DNA of 64,000 nucleotides. It comes from Apoda limacodes. Lineage: Eukaryota > Arthropoda > Insecta > Lepidoptera > Limacodidae. How positions within the stretch are numbered: the first letter of the stretch is position 1; the number at the start of each line of letters is the position of its first letter. Where the stretch lies: positions 744,001-808,000 of the forward strand of contig OX291551.1 in assembly GCA_946406115.1 (NCBI GenBank), in the 5' to 3' direction. The position numbers and the translations under genes are program-made. The notes below the pieces were generated by a model, which did not search any database, had not been told where the DNA came from, and saw nothing but the letters and a program-made list of their open reading frames with translations. This document shows, in pieces, positions 9,140 to 20,089 of this stretch.

Positions 9140-11820
9140 GGGGCAATAAACGCCCTAAAGTCATGCGTTTTGTGACGCAGGTCTTTGTTGGGACAGATAT
9201 CCGACCCCAGGATTACATGGCTTGTATCATCGAACGCATTGACTATCTGAAGCACAAGGTTTATGCATGGGCAAACTGTATTCGTCGCTACAGAGAACGT
9301 GTGGAAAGATACTGACAAAATCCCGTTTTTCAAAGTGATCAAAGGAGGGTATACCGGAGATGGAAGGTAACTGACCAGCGTGCGAACGACGGATCATTTG
9401 CGGATGCCAAAGCCATGATTGATTTTTGGCGTGGCATATGGTCGGTGCCCGTCGAGCACATAGAGGGTGATTGGATGCATGTTATCGAGCGGGAGTGCCA
9501 GTCAATCGAATGCAAGGGTTCTGTTGTCATAGACCCCTTTTCGACGTTAGTTGTGCTATCCGTGCGACGCAGAACTGGAAAAGCCCTGGACCGATTACAC
9601 AACTTCTGGATTAAGTGGATTCGATGTTCTCATGACCGCTTGGCAACACAATTTCAAGAAGCCCTTGAGCTCGGTTCCCTTCCTGCTTTCATAACCACCG
9701 GTATTACTTCCCTGCGCCACAAGTCTGGTAGTACCGCAGATCCAAAACATTACAGTTCCATCATGTGTTTACCTACCATCTACAAGCTCCTTACATCCAT
9801 TCTGACCATAAAAATTAATACACACATTGTTGCAAACAATGTTTTGGCTCCTGCTCAGAATGGATGTAGGGTTGGTTCCGTGGTACTAAGGCGCTCCTCC
9901 TTATAGACATGACAATTAGCTAAAAGGTGCGACGTAGTAGGAGGGCTTTCTCTGTTGCTTGATTGACTATCAGAAGGCCTATGATTCGGTGCCTCATTCA
10001 TGGCTGGAGAGGATTTTAGATTTGTATAAAATTGATGCAACTCTGAAATCTTTTTTAGGCTCTTGTATGAGGCAATGGACCACGGTTCAACCAGGCAGCG
10101 GTTCTCGTGATTCTCCTGATCCGCTGGACTTTATAAGGATTGAGCGAAGTATTTTTCAGGGTGACAGTCTGAGTCCATTGTGGTTCTGTCTAGCACTAAA
10201 TCCTCTTAGCATTTTTCTGAAAGATTCAGGGCTAGGCTGCCGGCTCCGTAGAGGAGGTGAAGTCATTAGTCATCTGCTGTACATGGACGATCTCAAGCTG
10301 TTTGCACCGAAACACCAAGACTTGATGGAGCTACTCAATATTACAAATGTATTTAGCAACGCCATCATAGATAAGTGTGGGATCTTGCAATTAGAGCAGG
10401 GGAAAGTTGTAAACTCTCCGGATTTGCAGCTTTCTGAGACAGTGACAATTAAATCCCTCTCTGAGACCGAGACCTATAAATACCTTGGTATGTCAGAGTC
10501 ATTGGGTATTTTGGCAGAGGACATCAGGAAATCGGTGAAGGAGCACTTTTTTTGTCGACTGTCAAAAGTACTTAACAGTCTTTTGTCGGGCGGCAATAAG
10601 GTACGTGCCTTCAACGGTTGGGTAAGCCACTGCTGATATACTCCTTTGGCATACTGAGGTGGACTCAGACTGAGCTGGACGCCCTGGATAAGAGGATCCG
10701 TCAACAGCTAAAATTGCATCGCATGCTACACCCGCGCTCGTCAGTTATGAGGCTGTACATTCCGCGGAAGTTGGGGGGTCGTGGCTTTTTAAATGCCAAG
10801 AACCTCCATACCCGGGAGGTGTGTAATCTTTGGGATTATTTCCTTAACAACGAGTGCGGGATACATTGCGATGTTGTGACAGTTGTCAGGGGCCTGACAC
10901 CGCTCTCCTTGGCGAATAAGAAATGGCACAAACCCTCGGTACTGAGCACCGAGGAACGCAGGGATGTATGGAAGAACAAGGAGCTGCACAGGAGGTTTTA
11001 TCGCGCCTTAACAAGGCCTGATGTGGACCTACTCGCTTTAGTGAACTGGCTACATTTCGGAGACCTCTTTGGGGAAACCGAGGGTTTTGCCTGTGCAATT
11101 GCAGATGAGGTAATGATGACGAACAATTATCGGAAATATATCCTGAAGGACGGTACGGTTAACATTTGTCGAGCATGCCACCGTCCCGGGGAGTCACTCA
11201 GGCATATCATTTCTGGTTGTTATCATCTTGCTAACGGCGAGTATTTGCATAGGCACAACCAAGTGGCCAGGATCATTCACCAGCAACTTGCGCTTCAGTA
11301 TGGACTTGTCAAATCTGAGGTGCCGTACTATCAGTACACGCCAGTGCCAGTTCTCGAAAATGGTCGCGCATTGCTCTACTGGGATCGCTCTATCACCACG
11401 GACAGGACTATTGTTTGCAATAAGCCTGATATCGTGTTGGTCGACCGATCCCAGCGCAAGGCGATGCTCGTCGATATCACAATACCACATGACGAGAACC
11501 TCGTGAAGGCGGCAAAGGAAAAGCTCAGCAAGTACCTTGATCTGGCTCACGAGGTAACAGCCATGTGGGATGTTGATTCGACGGTCATTGTCCCGATGGT
11601 CGTTTCGGCGAACGGCTTGATAGCGAAGAGCCTCGACCAACATCTCAAGAAGCTCTCGCTGGAAAGTTGGCTCAAGGGTAGGATGCGGAAGGCAGTGATC
11701 TTGGACACGGCACGTATTGTCAGGAGGTTCCTTAGTCTGCAGCCCTGACCACCGGTAGTTTGGGCCTTTTCTCGCTGCCGGCGGCACTCTAGTTTTTAAG
11801 TTTTTATAATAAATGTTGTT
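9140..11820 (+). mobile_element. R4/Dong-like non-LTR retrotransposon, 5'-truncated
   Basis: A single-ORF LINE with a C-terminal restriction-like endonuclease, as in the R2/R4/NeSL group. From 9140 the N-terminal linker is degenerate. RT signals follow: HKSGSTADPKHYSS (about 9722), IDYQKAYDSVPHSWLERIL (about 9963), FQGDSLSPLWFCLALNPL (about 10155) and the catalytic YMDD (about 10279). The thumb continues in 10618-11748. The C-terminal domain has a CxxC...H...C knuckle (CRAC...HIISGC) and the nuclease motif KPDIVLVD...KAMLVDITIP. At least one stop and frameshift lie at 9914-9965, and another frameshift is at about 10610-10625. The TGA at 11746-11748 is followed by a short 3' UTR. The clade is inferred from the domain order and TAA context. 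Confidence 0.8.
10618..11748 (+). pseudogene. C-terminal half of the R4/Dong-like ORF (RT thumb, zinc knuckle, restriction-like endonuclease)
   Basis: A 376-codon open frame encodes the end of the retrotransposon protein. The nuclease would nick chromosomal DNA for target-primed reverse transcription. Visible parts are the thumb (LLIYSFGILRWTQTELDALD), the knuckle (residues ~182-197), and the PD...(D/E)xK-type motif where KPDIVLVD and AMLVDITIP supply the acidic and lysine-flanked positions. The frame is intact to its TGA. The 5' half lies in other frames, so no full protein can be made. Confidence 0.75.
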
Positions 11821-12641
11821 TTTTTTTTATACTATATTGTAAAAAACTTTAAAATAAAAATAAAAATGAATAAAGAGATAATAATAACAATTAATCTGTA
11901 TTAACACAGTAAAACAATTTTGTTCGCCAGTCCACAATTTTGTCAGTATATGATGTTTTTTACAAAATACAAGAACGCAATAACAAAATGTTATCATTTT
12001 GGAAAGATCATTAACATAGGTATAACCTGTGTTACAACTGTTAATGTCTCCCCTCCGTGCTGCGATCAATTACATATCTAGCTTATTTAGTGAATAATAA
12101 CATAAATCAATTGTATATAAATAAAATAAAATAAACAAACCTTTCAATGTCAATAATATGTTGTCCAAGCCTTTAGCAAGAAATTTGCACATAGTTACTC
12201 ACTTTCTTAAAAGTTAAACATTATAATGAACCATAATTATTAAGTAGTAAAATTAATTTAAATAACAAATATTGAATAACTGAATTACACAGTACACTAT
12301 ACTTTTTATATTGTGTAATTCTGGACAAAATTAAACTAAAACAATGTAAGAAAAGTATGATTTTTTTTAACGAAAAAATAAAATAAAAGGTAGTTTACAA
12401 ATTTGCTTGCACGAGTATTACTTATGACTCGGTACAAAAATTGTAGATTTATAGTTTTATTTTTTTGTTCTGAATTAAGTGGTAATAATTATATGTAAAT
12501 TAAAGTCTTGTTTAGGAAAATATACTTAACTATAATTTAAATGTAATTACAATAGGTTAAGCAAGAGAGCGTGTATATTATGTATTAAAAAAATAAATGG
12601 GTGTGTGTTGATTTATATAGCTATGTTGGTATGTATATATT

Positions 12642-12648
<7 letters not shown>
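11821..12648. other. AT-rich non-coding spacer
   Basis: Over 800 bp of AT-rich sequence with poly(T) and poly(A) runs. There are only short open frames without recognisable domains (for example 11827-12069, minus). I see no gene. Confidence 0.6.

Positions 12649-12694
<46 letters not shown>
12649..12694. repeat. (GT)23 microsatellite
   Basis: An uninterrupted GT run (AC on the minus strand) immediately after the short 3' UTR of the minus-strand LINE that ends at 12724. It may be that element's 3' simple-repeat tail, later expanded, or a coincidental microsatellite. Confidence 0.9.
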
Positions 12695-12695
<1 letters not shown>

Positions 12696-12699
12696 AGAG

Positions 12700-15560
12700 A
12701 GGAGATGTAATTTTAATAAGAGCTTAGTTTGATCCTGCTATCATTTTTTCGGTGTCATCATGGGATAATTTAGATAATAATTCTCTTAAAGCTGTTTTGC
12801 ATTGATATAAGTTGAGTGGATAGATATTTACGAATTTACTAATTTTGTTATAGAGAAATGGCCCGAGAAAGCAGACATGCCTTTGAGCGTATGCCGAGGC
12901 GAACAGGGGTAGTAAAACAGATCTTTTCGTCGCTTCTGCAGAAAACTAGTGCAATCAAAGTTAGTGCTACAGTGGGTTTTTAAGACAGATTTATAAATGA
13001 ATAGCTGTCTTACCGTTATGACTTTTGCTTCGGCATAGAGCTGTTTTGCGGGGTATCTGTATGGTTTCGATAACATCACCTTCAAGACTGCCCGCTGAGA
13101 TCTTTCAACACGCAAAAGATAAGTTTTATACGTCCAACCCTAAGCTTTTATACAGTAAGTTAATAGTGAGTGGCAGAGAGCATAATATACTGTAATTAAT
13201 AGACTTAAGTCACCAATGTGCCTAAGTCGTTTAAAAATGACAATCAATTTTCTGACCCTCCCAGTCAGTACTTTGATATGCTCCTGCCAATTGAATTGCT
13301 GATCTAAAATTATTCCAAGATATTAGCTATATACTTGTTCTAATGAAGTGGATCTACATTGCGAGTTAGGCGATACAGAGCAAATGTGAGCTTTTATTTT
13401 TTGTAAATGATCGGGTGGACGGCCAGCAGGTGTTTTGGAGAACGTTATATATTTTGATTTACTTACGTTTAAAGTAAGTAGGTTCAGACGCAGCTATGAT
13501 ATAACCTCATTGAGTCTAGTTTCAGCTGATTGCATGACTTCCTTCCATGTTGGTGCAGCAAATAGCAGCGCAGTATCGTCAGCAAACACTACCGTCTTGC
13601 TACCCACAGTGTTTAGCTTGCATAAATCGTTAACGTAAATTAGAAAGAGGGTTGGGCCCAAAATACTACCCTGGGGTACACCGTAGGTAATAGAAGTTTC
13701 TTCGCTCAACAAGTTATCAATTTTAACCATTTGTTTCCTATTCGATAGATAATCTGACAATAGTCTTACCTCTAATGCCCACTTTCTCCATTTTCTTCAG
13801 TAGGATAGGAACAGAAATAGTATCAAACGCTTTAGCAAGGTCCAGAAATATACCAATACATTTGTCTTCTTTGTCTACATGGCGAACGATATATTCTGTC
13901 AGCTCAGTGATTGCATGTTCAGTTGATTTACCTGGGACAAATCCAAATTGATTTTCGGATATGATTTTGAATTTGTTAGATATGATACTAGTCGTTTGTT
14001 TAAGAGACGCACTAACACTTTGAACAAAGCTGTAAGGATTGAGATTGGGCGATAATTGTTTATACTGTTTCTGTCACATCTTTTGTATATAGGTTTGATA
14101 ATGGCAGTTTTGAATAATGCAGGAAAAATACCTTTTTGTAAAGCATAAGTAACAGATGTACGTAATATGTGGGGCTATCAGTTTTCTAGTATATTTTAAG
14201 ACGAGCGTTGGTATACCATCAAAACCTATTGAGCTACTCGATTTAAGATTAGCAATAGTTGTCTCGACCTCAGAGACATCAGTAAGGTAAAGTGCAAAAG
14301 ACTGAGTAGTGTTGTTGGTTGACGATGGGGATAATATGGGTTTGTTGCTGTCATTTTCAGATAATTTAATTTCATTAGCTAGGTTTTTACCATTATTAGC
14401 AAAATAGTTATTTATATAATTTATCGAGGAGGTAGGTGAGTTTCTTAATAAAAGGAGATCACGATCTGGAGTTTCAGTGTTAGTTTTTTTACCGTTAATA
14501 TTTGCAATATTTTCTATAACACTCCAAGTCTTCTTACTATCATTTCCAGCAAGATTTACTTGTTTTTTGTCATATTCCTTTTTTACTTTTTTCAGAATTA
14601 GTCCACAGTGGTTTTATACCTCTTGAATGTCAATTTAAGGTTTAAATTATCAGGGCCTCTTTTAGAATCTCTGTGAAGTTTGTCACGATGCTTTATGCAA
14701 CGCAGTAGTCCAGGAGTAAACCAAGGTTCATTTAAACGTTTACGACAAGGGATGACTCTATTTGTTGTATTTTTATCAGTTGCACACTTTTATTCTGAAA
14801 CTAAAACCGACGTGGCCTTATCAACGTCATCAGTTTCAAAGATTGTGTTCAACGCTATCAGGTCAAGATCAGAGATAACTTTTTCATAATTTATTACTTT
14901 TTGTACCTTATGCGAATTTTTAGGATAAGTATGGTTATTGAGAACAAGGGCTGTTGTATAGTGATCGGTAATTGTTGTGGAGATAACTAAGGTAGCTTTT
15001 AAGTCAGATTTAAGAAAAATATGATCTAGACAACTGGATTTTCTAGTTGGAAATAAATGAGCTGGAAGAAGGTCAAGTTGAGCCATTATAATAGATATTC
15101 ATTGGAGTTGTGAGTATTATCGGAAGGTGCAATATTAATATTTATGTCGCCGGTGAATATGATATTTTTGAATATTTTTAGAGAATTAAGAATAAAGTCG
15201 ATTGAAATTAAAAAAGTTATCTAATGAATGGTAAGAAGGTGGTCGATAAATGGCAACGAGAGCTGTTTCATTGCCAATTTTAATAATAACACATTTACCT
15301 TCAAAAACTGGTGTTTCTATAACTGTAGCAAATATGTCATTTCTTAGAAAAACAACGACACCTTCATTTTGGTTTTTATTCTGCTTCGATGGGACTGCTG
15401 TATTGTTGTTAAGAACAGGAATATAATCTAATTTATTAAGCTAACATACTACAATATCTACATCAAATTTTAATTGTTTAAATAAAACTTCCATTTCACA
15501 TATGTTCTTATCGATACTGCGGATATTTTGGCAAAGTACTGTAAGCTTTTTGTTTGAAAT
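12700..15560 (-). pseudogene. LINE ORF2 (endonuclease + RT), Jockey/CR1 superfamily
   Basis: Read from about 15560 down to the stop at 12724-12726. The AP-endonuclease-like N-terminus is visible (GNETALVAIYRPPSYHSLDN about 15240; SSCLDHIFLKSDLKA about 15035, then TITDHYTTAL). The RT follows: ENQFGFVPGKSTEHAITELT (about 13945), FLDLAKAFDTISVPILLKKM (about 13840), ITYGVPQGSILGPTLFLIYV (about 13690) and a catalytic FADD box (about 13585), then a C-terminal domain ending MIAGSN. Frameshifts and stops occur near 15100, 14600, 14200, 13760 and 13330, so it is dead, but the domain set is nearly complete. No RNase H is seen. The FP-type ORF1 lies upstream on the same strand. Confidence 0.8.
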
Positions 15561-15969
15561 ATCTTAATAAGTGTGTGCATCATGAACTTGACACATAAAA
15601 GATTCTGAGATTTCATAATGGTCCAAGTCTTTGGCAATGTTTTTATTAAGCATAATTTTTGGAGATTTTTGAAACAAGGACAATGGTCTCGGATCTGTTT
15701 TTAAATAGGAACTGCTTGTAAATATCTAATTTTAGTATTCTATAGTCATGATAGGATCGAGTGAAGTAGTTAAATAAGTGATTTAAGGTGTGTAAGTATA
15801 GTTTACTTAATGATAGAAAATGGTTGAATAGAATGGTGGAAAATGTTATTTGTATTTTACAGTACTTGTTTGAGCAGTGTAATAGAAAATATTTTAGGAA
15901 ACATGCAACAAGGAGCAATAAGATAAGTATCAGATTAGATCTAATCCTTAAGGGTAAATTTAGTCTTAG

Positions 15970-16490
15970 TACTGCATTAACCTGAGTTGCCGCTGTGAAG
16001 ATCTTTTTTTTTGATTTCCTCCAATTGTTTATCCTCTTTGATATACAAAGGGGAACCCTCCTTCTTTCGCAGGTAAATCCTTCCTTATGAGCACCAGCAG
16101 AATTTACAGACGTTATATTTCGCGAAATCTCTACTAAGAGTCTTCTCGTTTTGGCCGTCATGTGTTCCGTAACATAAATTGGAGCATCAGGTGAACCAAA
16201 TTTAAGTTGAATGGTACTGAGTTGACTAGAGTGGTCTTTATTATATTTTTAAAGCTTTTATAATTTCTTCTTTAAGCAGTATTGTAGAAAGTTTTAAAAA
16301 GATCGGCGGGTCTTTTTTTGACTGAGTGTTAATCCTATATATGTCGTAAATTTGGGACTTAGTTATTTCGACGTTAATTGCTTTCCCGAGATTTATCGCA
16401 AGTTTAGAGAGGTTAGATTTAGTTTCAGTAGTACGGGTGTTTCGTGGAACATTTCTAATCTCAATTGTAGAAGAACGGCTGATTTTTAAT
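15970..16490 (-). pseudogene. FP-type ORF1 of the minus-strand LINE
   Basis: Read leftward from 16485: SSTIEIRNVPRNTRTTETKS, then LAINLGKAINVEITKSQIYD and IYRINTQSKKDPPIFLKL (about 16330), then FGSPDAPIYVTEHMTAKTRR (16195-16140). After frameshifts it ends IYLRKKEGSPLYIKEDKQL (about 16080). This is the order of insect LINE ORF1 proteins with an FP-like C-terminal domain (RNA-binding chaperone role by analogy). Stops and frameshifts break it. It directly precedes the ORF2 at 15560-12724. Its upstream end is cut at 16490, where an RTE endonuclease fragment begins. Confidence 0.7.
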
Positions 16491-16976
16491 CATTGAACAC
16501 TTGCTTTTTCGTTGACATGATAAAGTCAATCTCATTCTTCGTGCAACCATCCGGACTCATCCAGGTCCACTTCCTGTGGGGGTGCTTCTTGAAAAAGGAA
16601 TTCATCACAAAGAGGCCTTCCTTTTCCATGAAGTCGGCCAGCATCTGCCCTCTGGAGTTCCGTTGTCCATATCCAAAGTGCCCCACTCTCAGCTCATTAC
16701 CACTTCGTTTGCCTAGCTTCGCGTTGAAGTCCCCCATCACGACGTTATAGTGTGTTTTGGAGGAGTGTATGGCTTTAGAAATGTCCTCATACATCTTTTC
16801 GACTACGTCGTCTGGGTGTGTCGAAGTCGGTGCGTAAACCTGTATGACCTTCAATGAATATCGTTTTGATATTCTGAGTATCAGGTACGCTACCCTGGTC
16901 GACACACTGTTAACTTTGATGATATTGTTGACATTATATATTAAGGCTGCGGTATAGGCTAGACCTTGAAAATACG
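16491..16976 (-). pseudogene. RTE-like LINE endonuclease fragment
   Basis: An open frame, 16905 to 16486, encodes the apurinic-endonuclease domain of an RTE/craniofacial-development-protein-2-like LINE. It contains LKVIQVYAPTSTHPDDVVEK, the GDFN motif (NVVMGDFNAKLGKRSGNE), a conserved RNSRGQMLADFMEKEGL segment and WTWMSPDGCTKNEIDFIMS near the C-terminal end. GDFN and the IDFI aspartate are typical endonuclease positions. No RT is attached: the fragment stops at the neighbouring LINE's ORF1 on the left and at a repeat on the right. A related but more decayed copy lies at 63.0-63.9 kb. Confidence 0.85.
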
Positions 16977-17465
16977 CCGTTTTTGTGCAAATTTTGTGTC
17001 TAAACTATAGCATCTAAAGGATTGAAAAAAATATATGTTTTAAAAATTGCTTTTGCCGAATGCATTACCTTACTGAATGATTTTCACATATTGTATTCAA
17101 TGCAATAAAAAATCTGGAAGTGGTCATTGTTTCAACACTTTTGCAAATTTTTAAAGCGTGTTTTGCATTTGCTTGTAATGAAAGTTGGTTAAATAATTAG
17201 AATAGCTTGTTATCTAGTGCATTGACTCTAAGTTGTAGTAAAAAGTCAAAAAATGTGACTACAAAACGGTAACAACGTTAAATTCCATACAAAAAATTAA
17301 AAGTTTCAAGGCGTCATTACGGTATAAATTACTAAGAAGTTTATAACATATATATCTCATAGTAATGTATATGACATTATCTAACGATTTATAGTGCATT
17401 CACATACATAACGTTAGAATTACAAAAATAGAAAAAATTAGCTTTCTGGCCTATATCGCCCTCTT
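16977..17465 (+). repeat. Unclassified interspersed repeat 'B', copy 1 (489 bp)
   Basis: This block aligns end to end, in reverse complement, with 54042-54524. Both copies run from CCGTTTTTGTG to CGCCCTCTT, and outside these points the flanks do not match. The internal sequence is AT-rich with no ORF. I see no clear terminal inverted repeats and no obvious target-site duplication, so the class (MITE, SINE-like or LTR piece) is open. The sharp, shared borders support a discrete mobile unit. Confidence 0.75.
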
Positions 17466-17519
17466 AAGTTATTTATCATAATGATAAAATTAAAAGCTAA
17501 AAAAAGAGGAAGAGAGAAA

Positions 17520-18225
17520 GGTCCGATTTTATACCAATTACCTGCGCTTTTAGGCGCCTTTATAATCTATAGAACTCCAGCGTTATGATTGCTCGGCTTT
17601 TTGAAATGCTCGCAGGTAGCGCATTTTTGATCATCTTCCTTGTTCGGTCATTCTTTTGTAGAGAGACCTTGATCCCCGCAGTGGCCGCAGGTAGAGATTG
17701 ACTCTCGACATGTTTTGGCTGCATGTCCATACACTGCTGGAACTTGTTAAATCGTGTGACAAAAGTGAAGTCACTTACGGGGCAAGATGACCAACTGATG
17801 AAAATTCGTTCCTTTATAATTAAGGCTTTGCGAATGGCTGTCGGAACTTCTATCACATAGTTACAGGTCTTAGCGTTCTTCTTACCCGATCTATGGCTTA
17901 ACTTAATGAAGGTCAAGAATGTTTCCAAAGTTAGACTCTGGAACTGGACTCTGGTAGAACAGGCCATTAAAAACTTCCTGTTTTGCATGGATGTGGGAAT
18001 TCCAATTATTATTATCCTAGGCTTCCGTTTATGAGTCTCATCGATTGTGAGGCCTGAGTCAACTTGAAGAAGCGAATGTTTCAGCTTCGCGATGTCGTCC
18101 TCCGTGTCTGTGGTGATAATGACACCGCTGTTTATTGTCTTGTGAAGGCCTCTTACATGTAACTTTATCCGTTCAGGGCAGATAACTTTTATGAAGTGCC
18201 AGTTAAAGTTTTTTTAGACACGATA
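17520..18225 (-). pseudogene. LINE ORF1 relic with degenerate zinc knuckle
   Basis: Read leftward from about 18215: IKLHVRGLHKTINSGVIITT, DTEDDIAKLKHSLLQ, then KPRIIIIGIPTSMQ (about 18030). The open part at 17988-17560 gives KKNAKTCNYVIEVPTAIRKA and IFISWSSCPVSDFTFVTRF, where a CCHC knuckle normally follows. The cysteines there are scrambled by frameshifts. This layout is that of ORF1 (gag-like) proteins of R1/I/Jockey-type LINEs. It may belong with the RNase H LINE family seen at 5.3-6.8 and 60.7-61.7 kb, but no physical link exists. Confidence 0.6.
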
Positions 18226-19027
18226 GAAGGGAAGGGAAGTTAACTTTTATTTATATTAATTTAAGATTATAGATCCTGTCCATATTTCTTTGTTCCTCTC
18301 ATACTTATTAGAGGTAATTAAGGGCTCCCTTAGATCACCTTAGAGGACATTAGGACAGACAGCCACGATCCATGTAGGTGCAACAACCCTACACATTTGA
18401 GGTAAGTAATAGTCATTCCTCTTACGTTATAACATGAGGTAGGTTTCGCTTTACCCGTCATTAGGACGAAACTAAAATGTGAACTGCATATTATATTTTT
18501 TAATAACTTAATTGTTCCAAAAATGTTACTGGCCACTTGCATGATATTTTAAATTAGAATAAATTTTGATGTTAAATCTAGTGCAAAGTTTGGTAAATTT
18601 CTGTAAAGTATTGTAAATATTAGCACGTATGTAAGATCAGTCAATAAAATATAATCATAATTGCAAGGCCTGACTACAACCTTCACTATTGCATCACAAA
18701 CAAATATATGTACGTAGGAAGAAAATCACACGCGCTATTGTCTATGTATTTGAGATACATTTAATTTATTATTGGGTAACCCCCTAACACTGCTATACTC
18801 CAAAACTAAGTCAACTCCTTAAACTCCTTTAAGTTAAGACAAGCGGTGACTCTGTAAGTACTGATTGTAACTTTACTAAAAATATATCTACCACCATGCT
18901 GTAAAGTGGACGTGTCAGTCGTAGGTATATCGTAACAAATAAAAATAAAATTTCATACTTTCAATAATAAACTTTACTTAATAACTGGTTATTAAGATAT
19001 CGTTCAGTGTACAGTCAATAATAAATT
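18226..19027. other. Non-coding spacer
   Basis: About 800 bp, AT-rich. There is one short minus-strand open frame (18330-18542) without any recognisable domain. No repeat boundary or gene is visible. Confidence 0.55.
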
Positions 19028-19815
19028 GTGTCACAAGTGGTGCGGACTGTTCTCGAAGGTGCTTGCTATGTTTTGCGGTCTGCAATTGCAAGAAGCTCTT
19101 CAATTACAAACCTTGAGTCCTCTGCATTAGAGAACACGGCTATGAACAGTGCTGCACAGTGCAAACGCAAATTTACCGACATGGACTCCGACATCATCGA
19201 CGCTCTAACATCATTCAAGAATGAAATTATTGAATCTCTCAACTCACTACGTAAAGAACAAGGCGATAAAATTGAAAAACTGAACAACAACATAAATGTA
19301 GGAGTTAAAGAATAAATCTGCAAACTGAGATCGTGTTTTCTGGAGCTGAAATCATCTCTGGAACATACAGACAAGGATATGCAAACTATTTAAAAAAAAG
19401 TGTCTCAGTTGGAAAGCAGTACATCCAAAGTAGTAAAGCTGGAGTCGACAGTTACCGAGATGCAGCACGATATCAGAACTAAAGCTAGAAAACAAAAAAC
19501 AACAACAATAGGCCAGACAGTTAAACATTGAGTTAGTTGGAGTCCCAGAACACGCCAACGAAAACCTACCTATAGTATACGTCTGGCTGAGCATGTTGGA
19601 GCACCAGTCACGGCAGACCAGATAGATCATGTTACCAGAGATCAGGCATTAAAACCCTCGAAAAATCGACCGCGAAATATTATTATTAAAATGAAACAAA
19701 GAATTTTTAAGGGCCATTCTTATATCCTCTGCACGCAAATACCGCGGTCTCAAATCATCTCATTTTGGAGTTCCAGGTGAAGCAACAAACGTTTCTATAA
19801 ACGAACATTTAAAGA
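19028..19815 (+). pseudogene. FP-type LINE ORF1 relic
   Basis: The first part (19142-19315) gives RKFTDMDSDIIDALTSFKNE and SLRKEQGDKIEKLNNNI, a coiled-coil-like stretch ending in a TAA. Past frameshifts come LAEHVGAPVTADQIDHVTRD (about 19580), PSKNRPRNIIIKMKQ (about 19650) and SARKYRGLKSSHFGVPGE (about 19730) with VSINEHL (about 19790). The end matches FP-type ORF1 proteins of insect LINEs. It is distinct in sequence from the relic at 7.1-7.8 kb. It is joined at about 19815 to a LINE A RT fragment, skipping the endonuclease, so the junction is a deletion or template-switch chimera. Confidence 0.65.
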
Positions 19816-20075
19816 GTGCTCCTGAGTTATGTCCTGTACTCACGCGCCTCTTCGCGCTTTCCTACCACACTAGGCAATTTCCGTCTTCATGGAAGACTGC
19901 GAATGTGCACCCGGTGCCCAAAAAGGGCGATAGATCAGATCCATCGAATTACAGGCCTATCGCTATTACCTCTCTCCTCTCTAAGGTGATGAAGCGTGTG
20001 ATCAACACACAGCTTCTAAGATACCTAGAAGTACGCGAACCGGTCAGTGACCGTCAATATGGCTTTCGCCAAGAT
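19816..20075 (+). pseudogene. LINE A RT fragment (joined to an ORF1 relic)
   Basis: The piece runs from APELCPVLTRLFALSYHTRQ through PVPKKGDRSDPSNYRPIAI to DRQYGFRQ and stops abruptly at about 20075. It is nearly identical to 3418-3675 in LINE A copy 1. No 3' UTR or poly(A) follows; the right side is AT-rich sequence. With the ORF1 relic to its left it forms a mosaic, not a working gene. Confidence 0.8.
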
Positions 20076-20089
20076 TCTTTTTACAGAAT

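Noticed and set aside
11194..11787. 197-codon frame on the minus strand inside the R4/Dong-like ORF
   Set aside because: It is a shadow of the plus-strand coding sequence, whose motifs are clear.
11821..12648. Possible 3' end of the R4/Dong-like element extending further
   Set aside because: Nothing beyond the short 3' UTR and TATAATAAA supports a longer element.
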